Positions 30,722 to 39,495 of a stretch of DNA of 64,000 bases are shown here, in pieces. Below the pieces are notes generated by a model. That model was not told the origin of the DNA. It did not search any database and worked only from the letters and a program-made list of their open reading frames with translations. The DNA is from Rossellomorea aquimaris (lineage in GTDB: Bacteria; Bacillota; Bacilli; Bacillales; Bacillaceae_B), in NCBI RefSeq assembly GCF_020172085.1, contig NZ_JAIVAT010000009.1:186001-250000 (forward strand). The letters run 5' to 3'. Position 1 is the stretch's first letter, and each line of letters starts with the position of its first letter. The position numbers and the translations under genes were made by a program.

Positions 30722-31378
30722 TTATACACCTTCTTTTTCAAACCGGTTAATATCCCGATTATGTCCTATGACAATCAGAAGATCCTCTATTTCAACCACC
30801 TCATCGGCAGAAGGGGATACAATGACCTCTTCTCCTCGGTGGATAGCGATGATATTACATCCGAATTTTGCACGGACATCCAGATCATTCAACGTTTTAT
30901 TGGCTACCTTCTTAGAGGCGCATACCTCTACAATGCTGTGCTCTTTTGATAGCTCAATGTAATCGATGATCTTTTCAGATGTGATATGGTGGGCGATCCT
31001 TCTTGCCATATCACGTTCAGGATGGATGACTTTATCCGCCCCGATCCGGTCTAGTACCTTCTGATGATAGGCATTCGACGCTTTTACCCACACTTCCTTC
31101 ACCCCTAATTCCTTGAGAAGGAGCGTCGTGAGGATACTGGCTTCGATATTATCCCCAAAGGAAACAATCACGTGATCGAAATTCCGCAAACCAAGTGATC
31201 TGAGAACCGACTCATCCATGGCATTCGCCTGCACCGCATGGGTCGCAATATCGATATATTTCTGAACCACATCATGATGAATATCGATCGCCAGCACTTC
31301 TACATCCAGATCTGCCAACTCCTGGACCAAATTCCCTCCAAATCTCCCTAATCCAATAACGGCAAACTGCTTTTTCAT
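30722..31378 (-). CDS. ktrA: Potassium channel regulatory subunit KtrA
   Basis: This 218-aa cytosolic RCK protein gates KtrB. The N-terminal Rossmann domain begins VIGLGRFGGNL and binds ATP/ADP; the C-terminal RCK_C domain (about 135-218) is the known c-di-AMP-binding part in this family. ATG 31378 follows GGAGG by 8 bases and gives the usual length. Confidence 0.94.
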   Translation of the reverse strand: MKKQFAVIGLGRFGGNLVQELADLDVEVLAIDIHHDVVQKYIDIATHAVQANAMDESVLRSLGLRNFDHVIVSFGDNIEASILTTLLLKELGVKEVWVKASNAYHQKVLDRIGADKVIHPERDMARRIAHHITSEKIIDYIELSKEHSIVEVCASKKVANKTLNDLDVRAKFGCNIIAIHRGEEVIVSPSADEVVEIEDLLIVIGHNRDINRFEKEGV

Positions 31379-31456
31379 GGTGAAATCCTCCAAAACCTTT
31401 TTTATAGCTTAACCATCTACTAGCTGTTCATGACTATATTCTCATACTGAACAACG

Positions 31457-31490
31457 CAAAAAGACCACCAGGAACTAAGCCTGTGGTCAT
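31457..31490 (-). terminator. Expression-platform terminator of the c-di-AMP riboswitch
   Basis: On the minus strand, GACCACAGG pairs with CCTGGTGGTC and TTTTT follows. It lies between the aptamer and ktrA. Confidence 0.85.
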
Positions 31491-31515
31491 TATCCAAAAA
31501 AGATCACAAGTATCA

Positions 31516-31646
31516 TCCTCTCCCACTACGCTTACGAGGTTAGCTGACGGATTCGGGACATGGAAGTAGCCCTACCTTTCATATGAAAGGATTCACCCCT
31601 ATAGTACTAATGGTTCCCCCGCTTCAATTCATGAATTAAGCGATAA
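31516..31646 (-). ncRNA. c-di-AMP riboswitch (ydaO/yuaA type)
   Basis: The minus strand carries the conserved ydaO/yuaA landmarks in order: GCGGGGGAACC, GGGGTGAATC, AAAGGTAGGGC, and CCGAATCCGTCAGCTAACC, then CGTAAGCG. This class binds cyclic di-AMP and turns off potassium uptake genes when the messenger is high. It precedes a terminator and ktrAB, the same context as B. subtilis yuaA (ktrA). Confidence 0.95.
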
Positions 31647-31778
31647 AGAATATTCATTTGATGATAGATATATTACTCCTCTCCACAAGGGATGTAAATA
31701 GATTCTTTGTAAAAATTTCTTGAAGAAAAACAGGCAAAATTGTCTCAATACATCCAACATTTACTGTTCGTTAAAAAG

Positions 31779-31804
31779 GTTTGTATTTACCTGATGCGGG
31801 GAAT
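31779..31804 (+). promoter_or_regulatory. Probable SigB promoter of the DUF1206 gene
   Basis: GTTTGT (31779-31784) and GGGAAT (31799-31804) are separated by 14 bp. This fits the general-stress SigB pattern GTTTaa-N12-15-GGGWAW apart from the last two bases of the -35. Confidence 0.6.
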
Positions 31805-31852
31805 AGCATACATAAGTCTTACGAAATTTGAATCAGAAAGGAAGAAATGTTT

Positions 31853-32707
31853 ATGGCAGGAGTTTCATCCCTTCCTTCTTCAAGTGGGAGCAAAAACGTT
31901 TCATCTAATGATATAAAGCCCTGGATTAAAGGATTTGCACGAATTGGATATATTTCAAGAGGCATCGTGTATATGCTCATCGGGGCTTTATCCGTCATGG
32001 CTGCACTCGGTATAGGGGGAAGTACGTCCGATTCCAGTGGTGCCTTTTCCGCTGTTGCCAGCAAGCCTTTTGGTGAAGTCCTTCTTTGGATACTCGGGGT
32101 GGGACTGATCGGGATCGTCCTTTGGCGCATCATCCAGGTGATCAAAGATCCGGAGCATGTCAACAATGACGGGAAGTCCATCTTCAGAAGACTGGCCAGT
32201 CTCATCAGCGGCATTGCCTATGGTTCCTTAACGTATAACGCATTTGCCATCGCCTTGCACGCCAAAAGCTCCGGATCCGGTTCGGGTTCTAAGCAGACAC
32301 TGTCAGCCAAACTATTGGCCCAGCCTTTCGGACAATGGATCGTCGGGATTGTCGGAATAGTCATCATCGGATTTGCACTCTATGAAATTCATAAAGCTTA
32401 TACGGAAAAATACACCGACAAATTCAAGCGACATGAAATGACCGAGAAAGAATGGGAACTTGGACGAAAAACAGGAAAACTCGGACTGTATTCGCGCGGG
32501 GTCGTCTTTTTACTGATCGGATATTTCTTTATCCAAACAGCCATCACGGCCGACCCGGATAAGACGAAGGGACTGGACGGCGCATTATCCAAACTCGCCC
32601 AACAGCCTTTCGGACAATGGCTACTCGGAATAGTCGCCGTTGGATTATTTCTATATGGCGTCTTTCAGATCCTGAAAGGAAAGAACCGTCATTTGTCGAT
32701 TTATTAA
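31853..32707 (+). CDS. DUF1206 membrane protein
   Basis: This 284-aa protein consists of three repeated units, each with two membrane helices (FARIGYISRGIVYMLIGALS, then LASLISGIAYGSLTYNAF, then KLGLYSRGVVFLLIGYFF). Each unit ends near a conserved KPFGE/QPFGQW motif. This is the DUF1206 architecture, of unknown function. ATG 31853 is six bases inside an alternative ATG at 31847; AAAGGAAG favours the former. A SigB-type promoter suggests stress expression. Confidence 0.85.
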   Translation: MAGVSSLPSSSGSKNVSSNDIKPWIKGFARIGYISRGIVYMLIGALSVMAALGIGGSTSDSSGAFSAVASKPFGEVLLWILGVGLIGIVLWRIIQVIKDPEHVNNDGKSIFRRLASLISGIAYGSLTYNAFAIALHAKSSGSGSGSKQTLSAKLLAQPFGQWIVGIVGIVIIGFALYEIHKAYTEKYTDKFKRHEMTEKEWELGRKTGKLGLYSRGVVFLLIGYFFIQTAITADPDKTKGLDGALSKLAQQPFGQWLLGIVAVGLFLYGVFQILKGKNRHLSIY

Positions 32708-32717
32708 ATCGTCAAAA

Positions 32718-32750
32718 GGAGCTGTCAAATCGGCAGCTTCTTTTTTTTGG
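32718..32750 (+). terminator. Terminator of the DUF1206 gene
   Basis: AGCTGTC (32720-32726) pairs with GGCAGCT (32732-32738), followed by TTCTTTTTTTT. Confidence 0.75.
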
Positions 32751-32906
32751 CAAAAAACCCCGGCATTAAACATGGACTTTGACACTATTTGTGATCTGTT
32801 GTATCTTATGACAATGAAATCCTCACTAAACCTATCAGATTTATATAAATGTTATGTTTTAGCACTTTGGGGAAATCTACTATTTATAAAAAGGAGGCAT
32901 TAAATC

Positions 32907-34142
32907 ATGAAAGCTCTTTGGAGAGGTTATCTTCATACATCCCTTATTATGAAAATAACCGTGGCTCTTATACTCGGAATTGCTGTCGGTTTCATATTCG
33001 GAAAGGATGCATCCGTCCTTTCACCTCTTGGCGACATCCTGATTCGGTTGCTTAAGTTCCTGATCATCCCCCTCATCCTGTTCACACTGATGGTCGGAGT
33101 GAACCAGACGAACGTAAGCAAACTCAGCAGGATGGGTGGAAAAACGTTCTTATATTATTTATTTTCATCAGCTTTAGCCATCATCGTTGGTATTTCCGTC
33201 GCAAGTATCTTCAAACCGGGAACTGGCATGACTCTTGATACGACGGAAAAATTCAAAGTACCGGAGAATCCGGGTGTGACCAGCGTACTCCTGAATATCA
33301 TCCCGGACAATATCGTTACGGCATTTACTGAAATGAACCTTTTGGGGATCATATTCACCGCCATCGTGTTCGGGATTGCGATTTCGTATTTACGGTCATC
33401 AACGGAGTATCACGACCTTGGAGAACAGGTCTATAAAGTGGTAAACGGCCTGAATGAAGCCACCATGGTCATCATGAATGTGATTCTCCAATATGTTCCC
33501 ATCGGAATCTTTGCCATCATGGCCAATACGGTCGGCAATCAGGGACTCGGCACATTACAATCCCTGGGGAATATGATACTCGTTCTATATATTGCGTTGA
33601 TTGTTCAGATCGTCATCTACATGGTCGCACTGGCAGGTTTTAAGATCAGTCCCCGCAGATTCTTTGCACAAGCCCGTACACCAATGTTGACGGCATTTGT
33701 TACTCAAAGCAGCTCGGGAACGCTGCCGCTGACATTAAATGCAGCCAAAAATCTCGGCTTGCCGAAAAGCTTGTACGGCTTCAGCTTACCTCTGGGTGCG
33801 ACGATCAATATGGACGGCGCTGCAATCCGAATCGCCGTGTCTGCCGTATTCGCTGCCAATGTCGTTGGCGATCCGTTATCTCTGACGGATATGCTGGTCG
33901 TTGTCCTTGTAGGAACATTGGCTTCAATCGGAACAGCAGGTGTTCCCGGTGCAGGTATCATCATGATTGCAACGGTATTCGCCCAGCTCGGCTTGCCGAT
34001 GGAAACCGTCGCTCTATTGACAGCGATTGATGCACTTGTCGGTATGGGATGCACGGCGCTGAATGTGACCGGGGATTTGGTTGGTACGTCAATCATTGAT
34101 AAGACAGAGAAGAATGGCGAAGAAACACCTTCCCTTTCATAA
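32907..34142 (+). CDS. Dicarboxylate/amino-acid:cation symporter (DAACS family)
   Basis: This 411-aa membrane transporter has the glutamate-transporter fold. The signature elements are TQSSSGTLPL (re-entrant loop HP1), LGATINMDGAAI (TM7), and IGTAGVPGAGIIM (HP2), followed by a TM8 with NVTGDLVGT. Relatives carry glutamate, aspartate, C4-dicarboxylates or cystine with Na+ or H+. The substrate cannot be read from the sequence. AAAAGGAGG precedes ATG 32907. Confidence 0.92.
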   Translation: MKALWRGYLHTSLIMKITVALILGIAVGFIFGKDASVLSPLGDILIRLLKFLIIPLILFTLMVGVNQTNVSKLSRMGGKTFLYYLFSSALAIIVGISVASIFKPGTGMTLDTTEKFKVPENPGVTSVLLNIIPDNIVTAFTEMNLLGIIFTAIVFGIAISYLRSSTEYHDLGEQVYKVVNGLNEATMVIMNVILQYVPIGIFAIMANTVGNQGLGTLQSLGNMILVLYIALIVQIVIYMVALAGFKISPRRFFAQARTPMLTAFVTQSSSGTLPLTLNAAKNLGLPKSLYGFSLPLGATINMDGAAIRIAVSAVFAANVVGDPLSLTDMLVVVLVGTLASIGTAGVPGAGIIMIATVFAQLGLPMETVALLTAIDALVGMGCTALNVTGDLVGTSIIDKTEKNGEETPSLS

Positions 34143-34148
34143 ATCCAT

Positions 34149-34178
34149 TAAAAAAAGGATAGCCGCGGCTATCCTTTT
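34149..34178. terminator. Bidirectional terminator between symporter and minJ
   Basis: AAAAAGGATAGCC and GGCTATCCTTTTT form a perfect palindrome around GC, closing both convergent genes. Confidence 0.93.
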
Positions 34179-34183
34179 TCTTA

Positions 34184-35380
34184 TTATGACACCTGATGAT
34201 GCTCCCAACCCGAAGCTTCATCGGCAAAGATGATTCCCAGTTCGTGATGATCCCCTTCATATAAAGCCCCTTGAGTGAAACGGTTCTCTCCGTTTGTCCC
34301 AAGTACCTCGAGCTTGCAATAGGCTCCATTCTTTTGAAGTGCTTCGTAAAACGCTCTTTCCGTATTCACGTCGACCCCATTCACCTTCAGGACGATTTCA
34401 CCTACTTCAAGCGTCAGCTTTCTCGCAGGCGATCCCGGAAGGATTCCGAGAATCATGACTCCCTTAGGCTGACGTTTGAAGAAATAAGGTTTTGAATTCT
34501 CAGTTCTTCTGTATCGATAAGCGATCCACGCACGCCCAATGATGGCCATGGCAGCTGCACCGACAGAAAACATCGGGGCAAATAATCCGGTTACGGCTAA
34601 CGTTAATACGAATGCACCCAGCCAGAAAACACTGGACCCGGTTTGTTTGATCGCAATTTCCGGCAACGTACTTTTCACCAGCTGCTGAAACCCGAGTAGA
34701 AACGGTACACACAATAAGGAATACGTTTCAGTACCCATCGTAAACACTGGCCACCAGTCAAATGGAAGGGTCAATGCCCCGTTTGGTACCAATATGAACA
34801 TCGGCACAAGCCATAATTTCTTCCCGAGATGGGCTCCTACCTTCAGACCACGAGAACTTTTGAACAAACGAGGCGAAGTATGCTTCCAGCCGTTCAACCT
34901 GATCAACATTCCTTCTACTATCGTCAACACTCCGAGTAAAACGACAATGGAACTCAACAGCCCCATGTTCAAGTTTTCCACATATGTATTCACGTAAGGT
35001 ATGTTCCACTGAAAATAATCCACCAAAACCAAGAGGAAATAGGAAAAACCTACCGTCATGGTCGCTGACATAAGCTGAAAACGCCCCGTCAACGCAAACA
35101 GAATCGACACCGCCCCAAAAAGGAGGATTCCAGCGACAGGAATGACCATTCCAGCTCCTACCGTTACCAAAGAGAACAGCAATCCAAGGACAATTCCGTA
35201 AGAAAATAACACCCTCAAATCATGATATCCATCCAGCAGTCTCGAATTGAAATCTTTCCGCTCCCTCTTCACTCGATAATAGCCCGTCATGATAGAGAAA
35301 AACACAGATAAATATAAAACAGGATGTAGAAATAATTTCCCGAATCCTTTAAGGGTCTCCAGCAGCCAAAGTTCAACCAA
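34184..35380 (-). CDS. minJ: Cell-division topology protein MinJ
   Basis: This 398-aa membrane protein has about eight hydrophobic segments and a C-terminal PDZ domain (about 300-390, KVNGVDVNTERAFYEALQ). Length and layout match MinJ of B. subtilis, which links DivIVA to MinCD at poles and septa. The start is TTG 35380, eight bases after AAAGGTGGTG. It is near ctpB, as in B. subtilis, but a PHA cluster lies between. Confidence 0.9.
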   Translation of the reverse strand: MVELWLLETLKGFGKLFLHPVLYLSVFFSIMTGYYRVKRERKDFNSRLLDGYHDLRVLFSYGIVLGLLFSLVTVGAGMVIPVAGILLFGAVSILFALTGRFQLMSATMTVGFSYFLLVLVDYFQWNIPYVNTYVENLNMGLLSSIVVLLGVLTIVEGMLIRLNGWKHTSPRLFKSSRGLKVGAHLGKKLWLVPMFILVPNGALTLPFDWWPVFTMGTETYSLLCVPFLLGFQQLVKSTLPEIAIKQTGSSVFWLGAFVLTLAVTGLFAPMFSVGAAAMAIIGRAWIAYRYRRTENSKPYFFKRQPKGVMILGILPGSPARKLTLEVGEIVLKVNGVDVNTERAFYEALQKNGAYCKLEVLGTNGENRFTQGALYEGDHHELGIIFADEASGWEHHQVS

Positions 35381-35565
35381 TGATCCATCACCACCTTTTG
35401 CAAGAAAATTTGCATTATCTACTATTTTATCAAAAGACTCTCCTAAAACCTATTGCAATTTTATTGGTTCATTTTACGTTTCGATGTCATTTCCGACACC
35501 ATTCTGCATATTTTCCCGGGAAATGATGTCGATTAGAAGAAAGAAAGATCATTATTTGAAGAAAA

Positions 35566-35597
35566 AGCGACGGCTGGTATCTAGTACCAACCGTCAC
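35566..35597 (-). terminator. Terminator of the PHA cluster
   Basis: GACGGCTGGTA (35569-35579) pairs with TACCAACCGTC (35585-35595) with one mismatch. On the minus strand it ends in GCTTTTTC. Confidence 0.8.
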
Positions 35598-35602
35598 TTT
35601 CT

Positions 35603-35692
35603 TTAATGGAAATAGGACATAATGAAATCCTTAAAAACGTAGAAGGCAAAACTTAAATATTCCAAAGGGGTTTCGAATTCCGAATCCAGCAT
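35603..35692 (-). CDS. Possible 29-aa protein at the end of the PHA operon
   Basis: AGGAGG stands ten bases before ATG 35692, and the frame runs 29 codons to a TAA just before the operon terminator. The peptide starts MLDSEFETPLEYLSFAF and is rich in aromatic residues with an amphipathic character. It starts 18 bases after the phaC stop. The strong ribosome-binding site and position make translation plausible; I recognise no family. Confidence 0.45.
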   Translation of the reverse strand: MLDSEFETPLEYLSFAFYVFKDFIMSYFH

Positions 35693-35709
35693 CTTATGAA
35701 TCCCTCCTC

Positions 35710-36738
35710 TTATTTGGAATGTCCGTGTAACCACTGTATAAGTTCAGTTGATATTCCATATTTAATGAGACTTGCATGCCCTCCTGCTACCTCTGATACT
35801 TGCTTATTTTCACTTGAAACCAGCTCCAAAAGAGGTGTACTGATCGCAGGAGTGACCAAATGATCATATTGAGAGGTAATCAGGTAGAGGTTTGATTGAA
35901 TATTTTGAAGATCTACCTCTTCTTCTGATAGCGTAAATCTTCCCTTCATTAATAGATTCTCTTTAAGGAAATAAGTCAGGATATCCCTTCCCATCGCACC
36001 AGTAAGGGAAAGATGATCATTTGTCCACTGATTGAAGCGTAGCCAATACTGGGTATAATCCTTATCATAGGCTTTATTCAGGAGTGATAAATAAGGAGAA
36101 AAGTAAATAGGAGAGGTCAAGGCCCTCATTCCATAACGGACAAAGGGTGCGGGTATGATATTCATTTCTTCCAGGATAGCTGAAACATCTAATTCATCCT
36201 TTTTCAAGGACTCAACCCAATTGTGATAATCAGGAATGTGATCAAAGTCGAATGGGGTCACAAACAGCATGAGGTTCCTTATGAGGTCAGGATGTAACGC
36301 TGCATAGATGATCGCCATTGTTCCACCTAAACAAAAACCAGAAAGGGAGAGCTGCTCTTTCCCGCTATGTTGAAGTGCTTTTTTTATACATGGGTCAACA
36401 TATTGAGAAAGATACTCCGCCAAACCGATTCCTCTTTCCTCCATAACAGGTTCACCAAACTCGAGAAGATAGACATCATAGCCTTCCTTCAAGAATTTCC
36501 CGATCAGACTATGTTCTTTTGTCAAATCGAGAATGGTCGGTTTGTTGATGTGGGAATAGAGTAAAAATACAGGGATATGTCGTTTGTACTCCTCTGAAGG
36601 ATAGAACCATAGTTTACTATTGTATTGTTTCCAGATTGTTTTTCTGGAAAAGTTCGGATGCCACTCGCTGTCATCTTGTAAAGTATCGATAAAACCTTTC
36701 CACCTTGCGAGTTCTTTTTGATTGTACTCTTCTTTCAT
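35710..36738 (-). CDS. phaC: Polyhydroxyalkanoate synthase PhaC (class III/IV type)
   Basis: This 342-aa alpha/beta-hydrolase-fold polymerase links hydroxyacyl-CoA units into storage polyester. The lipase-like box is GFCLGG, with cysteine as nucleophile near residue 137, an Asp in SQYDHLV and a His in AGGHASL. Length fits the class III/IV enzymes, which need a partner subunit (PhaE or PhaR). No recognisable PhaR is in the cluster; a 64-aa protein is encoded directly upstream instead. The ATG follows TGGAGGTG. Confidence 0.88.
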   Translation of the reverse strand: MKEEYNQKELARWKGFIDTLQDDSEWHPNFSRKTIWKQYNSKLWFYPSEEYKRHIPVFLLYSHINKPTILDLTKEHSLIGKFLKEGYDVYLLEFGEPVMEERGIGLAEYLSQYVDPCIKKALQHSGKEQLSLSGFCLGGTMAIIYAALHPDLIRNLMLFVTPFDFDHIPDYHNWVESLKKDELDVSAILEEMNIIPAPFVRYGMRALTSPIYFSPYLSLLNKAYDKDYTQYWLRFNQWTNDHLSLTGAMGRDILTYFLKENLLMKGRFTLSEEEVDLQNIQSNLYLITSQYDHLVTPAISTPLLELVSSENKQVSEVAGGHASLIKYGISTELIQWLHGHSK

Positions 36739-36755
36739 CGTTTCACCTCCATTCT

Positions 36756-36950
36756 TTATTCTTTACTTGTCGACATTAAGTGTGTGAGGAGCAGGTATTC
36801 GATAAAACTGGTTACCACCTGGATTAGTTGCAGCCAAAACTTGACGGCCTCGACCAGTTCCGGTTCATCCAATTTCTCTTTAATGACTTTATTCAATTCA
36901 TACTCTACACCCATCCCGAATTGTTTCAGGTCTTCATAAAATTGATCCAT
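36756..36950 (-). CDS. 64-aa helical protein upstream of phaC
   Basis: This small acidic protein (MDQFYEDLKQFGMGVEYELN... ) is predicted helical, with a hydrophobic C-terminal stretch LQLIQVVTSFIEYLLLTHL. It lies between the SDR gene and phaC, spaced 17 and 12 bases, with GGAGG before the ATG, so it is surely in the same transcript. It occupies the place of phaR in Bacillus PHA operons but is about a third of the PhaR length. A phasin-like or synthase-partner role is an inference. Confidence 0.65.
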   Translation of the reverse strand: MDQFYEDLKQFGMGVEYELNKVIKEKLDEPELVEAVKFWLQLIQVVTSFIEYLLLTHLMSTSKE

Positions 36951-36962
36951 TCTTTCGCCTCC

Positions 36963-37724
36963 TTATACCTGTGCACGGATGCCGCCATCCACGACCAGAA
37001 TATGACCGTTGATATAGTCCGAGGCCGGTGAGGAAAGAAAGATGACTGCCCCATTCAGATCTTTCGCCTGGCCAAACCGCCCTGCAGGTATATGCTACTT
37101 GATCACGGCTCCTTGCTTTTCGAATAATTCCTTTGTAATCTTGGTAGGAAAGAATCCTGGCGCTATCGCGTTCACCTGAATACGATGAGGTGCAAGTTTC
37201 ACGGAAAGATCCTTCGTAAAGGTCATAAGAGCTCCCTTGCTTGTATTATAGGGAACGGTATCCATCAACATCGGATTCGTCCCGCCAAATCCCGTCACGG
37301 AAGCAATGTTAATGATTTTCCCGCTTTTCTGTTTGACCATGATCCGGGACACGTCCTGTGAAAACAAAAAAGCTCCCTTTACATTCACATCCATCACCTT
37401 GTCCCACTTATCTTCAGGGATGTCTGCAAAAGGACCTGCCCAGGATGTCCCGCTATTATTGATCAGGATATCGATTCTTCCAAACTCATTCATGACCGTT
37501 TCCACTACGTTGATCACATCTGATTTCTGTGTAACATCGCAAGGGATGGCAAGCGATCGTACACCTAAACCAATCAGCATCTTTTTCACTTCTTCACATG
37601 CCGGGAGGTTCCTCGAACAAACCACCACATGCGCTCCCGCTTCACCCAATGCAAGGGCCATCTCTTTCCCGAGACCCCGTCCACCACCTGTGACGATGGC
37701 CACTTTGTCTTTTACAGAGAACAT
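36963..37724 (-). pseudogene. SDR dehydrogenase interrupted by an in-frame TAG
   Basis: The frame opens at ATG 37724 (after AAAGGAG) as a short-chain dehydrogenase: NAD(P) motif TGGGRGLGKE, NNSG, and the catalytic YNTSK with an upstream Ser. At 37097-37095 a TAG ends the frame after 209 residues. In the same frame the sequence continues without a gap as HIPAGRFGQAKDL ... INGHILVVDGG ... to TAA at 36963, exactly the conserved SDR C-terminus (253 codons in all). The truncated protein would lack the last 43 residues, including the dimer-forming part. It heads the PHA operon, where an acetoacetyl-CoA reductase (PhaB) would be expected. A sequencing error cannot be excluded. Confidence 0.85.
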
Positions 37725-37837
37725 TCTATCAATCTCCTTTCTATTAAAATGAGGGTCATTATTATAATAGATAGATTTGGGGAATGAGTGCACAATCTCC
37801 GCCAGGATAAGCAGAAATAAAGCAAATATCACATAAA

Positions 37838-37868
37838 AAAGAGACCTCTCATGTGAGAGATCTCCATT
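37838..37868 (-). terminator. Terminator of ctpB
   Basis: GAGACCTCTCA (37841-37851) pairs with TGAGAGATCTC (37854-37864). On the minus strand TTTTTT follows. Confidence 0.88.
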
Positions 37869-37870
37869 TA

Positions 37871-39322
37871 TTACTGTTCCTTTTTCGCTGTCCGCTCAAT
37901 GTACTCCAACGCTGCCTGCAGCTGCAAATCGTTCTTTTCATTCTGAACCGCTTCAAGTATTTCCTTCTGCAATCTTTCTCCGGTTTTCGCATCAATGACG
38001 CCCGTGACGTCCAGACTTGCTTGGATTTGGAAATCCTTTACCGCCTTTGCAGTCTTCTTACTGAAGTATCCATCGGTCCGATCAGGAGTGAATCCCAATC
38101 CTTGGAGCATCTCCTGTGCGTTTTTCACCTGTTCGTTGTTTGCGCCTTCTTCCAGAGGTTTCTCTACCTGAAGAGGATGGGCATAGAAGTAGGATGGTTG
38201 TCTGACCGGTATATCCGGTTTGATCCCCTTCTTATGAATCCAGTTCCCATTCGGGGTAAGCCATTTAAACATCGTCAGCTTGATGTTGCTGCCGTCCCCC
38301 ATCGGTACTGCCTGCTGAACGGTCCCTTTTCCAAAGCTCTTTGTTCCGATCAGTGGGTATCCTTCCGCTTCCTTCAACGCCCCTGCAAGGATTTCGGATG
38401 CGGACGCGCTTCCCTCATCGATGAGGACCACCACTGGATATGCTTTTCTTTCCTTGCTGTTGGAGAAGGATTTCAGCACCTCACCGCTTCGTTCCTGAAT
38501 TTGGACATACGGTTTTTTCTCTGTAACGAACTGTTTGAGGATCTCTTCCACGCTTGATAGGAGACCACCCGGGTTGCCCCTTACATCAAGGACCAGCCCT
38601 TCTACCTTTTTCTTCTCAAGTTCTTCCAGCTGCTTTTTAAAATCAACGGCCGTATTTTCTGAGAATGTTGTAATTTGAATATAACCCGTTTTCTTACCAT
38701 TGACTTCTTTCACATCCGACATTACCGTCTCAACCGGAATATCGTCCCGTTTTACGGACACTTCGATTGGATCCGAGAGTCCTTCCCTCGTAATCTCCAA
38801 TTTCACCTCTGTCCCTTTCTTCCCTCTGATTTTCAACGTTGCTTCATAAAGATCAAGGCCATCGATGCTGTTCCCATCCACCTTGATGATACGGTCATTC
38901 GGCTTCAACCCGGCTTTTTCAGCAGGTGAATTTTTAAACGGCGCCACGATGATGAGCTTTCCGTCCATGATGGTGACCTCTGCCCCGATCCCTTCAAAGG
39001 AAGAATCCAATGCGTCATTAAATTGCGAAGCCGTCTCAGCATTCATGTAAACAGAGTACGGATCATCCAGGGTTTTCAGCATCCCCTGAATCGCTCCTTC
39101 CACGAGCTGTCCCTTATCTACATCTTGAAAGAACTTATCGCTGATGAGATCATAAGCGACTTCCACCTTGTGGAGCTTGTCATTTAGCTCACCTTTTCCA
39201 TTAAACTGAGCAGGCTCGTCCCCTGCCAAGTCCGTCCATTCCAAGCCGCCATACATTCCTCCTGCACCGATCAGCATACTAATGATGATGGTGATGATGA
39301 GCTTTCTGCCCGTCCACTCCAT
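37871..39322 (-). CDS. ctpB: Carboxy-terminal processing protease CtpB
   Basis: This 483-aa S41 protease has an N-terminal membrane anchor or signal (LIITIIISMLIGAGGMYGG), a PDZ domain (about 90-170), the catalytic core with Ser in EGSASASEILAGALK and Lys in TKSFGKGTVQ, and a C-terminal peptidoglycan-binding domain (about 405-480). In B. subtilis CtpB cleaves SpoIVFA to activate SigK during sporulation. ATG 39322 follows GGAGGGG; the longer frame has no ribosome-binding site. Confidence 0.93.
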   Translation of the reverse strand: MEWTGRKLIITIIISMLIGAGGMYGGLEWTDLAGDEPAQFNGKGELNDKLHKVEVAYDLISDKFFQDVDKGQLVEGAIQGMLKTLDDPYSVYMNAETASQFNDALDSSFEGIGAEVTIMDGKLIIVAPFKNSPAEKAGLKPNDRIIKVDGNSIDGLDLYEATLKIRGKKGTEVKLEITREGLSDPIEVSVKRDDIPVETVMSDVKEVNGKKTGYIQITTFSENTAVDFKKQLEELEKKKVEGLVLDVRGNPGGLLSSVEEILKQFVTEKKPYVQIQERSGEVLKSFSNSKERKAYPVVVLIDEGSASASEILAGALKEAEGYPLIGTKSFGKGTVQQAVPMGDGSNIKLTMFKWLTPNGNWIHKKGIKPDIPVRQPSYFYAHPLQVEKPLEEGANNEQVKNAQEMLQGLGFTPDRTDGYFSKKTAKAVKDFQIQASLDVTGVIDAKTGERLQKEILEAVQNEKNDLQLQAALEYIERTAKKEQ

Positions 39323-39399
39323 ATATTCCCCTCCAACTACTCGTTTGATTATGGTCAGGATGACAAAAGCCTGATGAAGAAGCACGCTTTCCACCCAAC

Positions 39400-39446
39400 G
39401 AAAAAAGACACCACACAAAAACGCGCTAAGGCGGTGCGATGTCTTT
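39400..39446 (-). terminator. Probable terminator of metYX
   Basis: AAAGACA/TGTCTTT and CACC/GGTG pair around a long, partly structured loop. On the minus strand the stem is followed by TTTTTT. It is weaker than the other terminators in the window. Confidence 0.5.
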
Positions 39447-39495
39447 GCTTATCTAACTATATGCCTGAGGGGGACGAGTTATGAATGACAGGAAA

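Noticed and set aside
37095..37097. Pyrrolysine or selenocysteine insertion at the SDR stop codon
   Set aside because: Bacillaceae are not known for pyrrolysine at TAG, TAG is not the selenocysteine codon, and no insertion element is visible.
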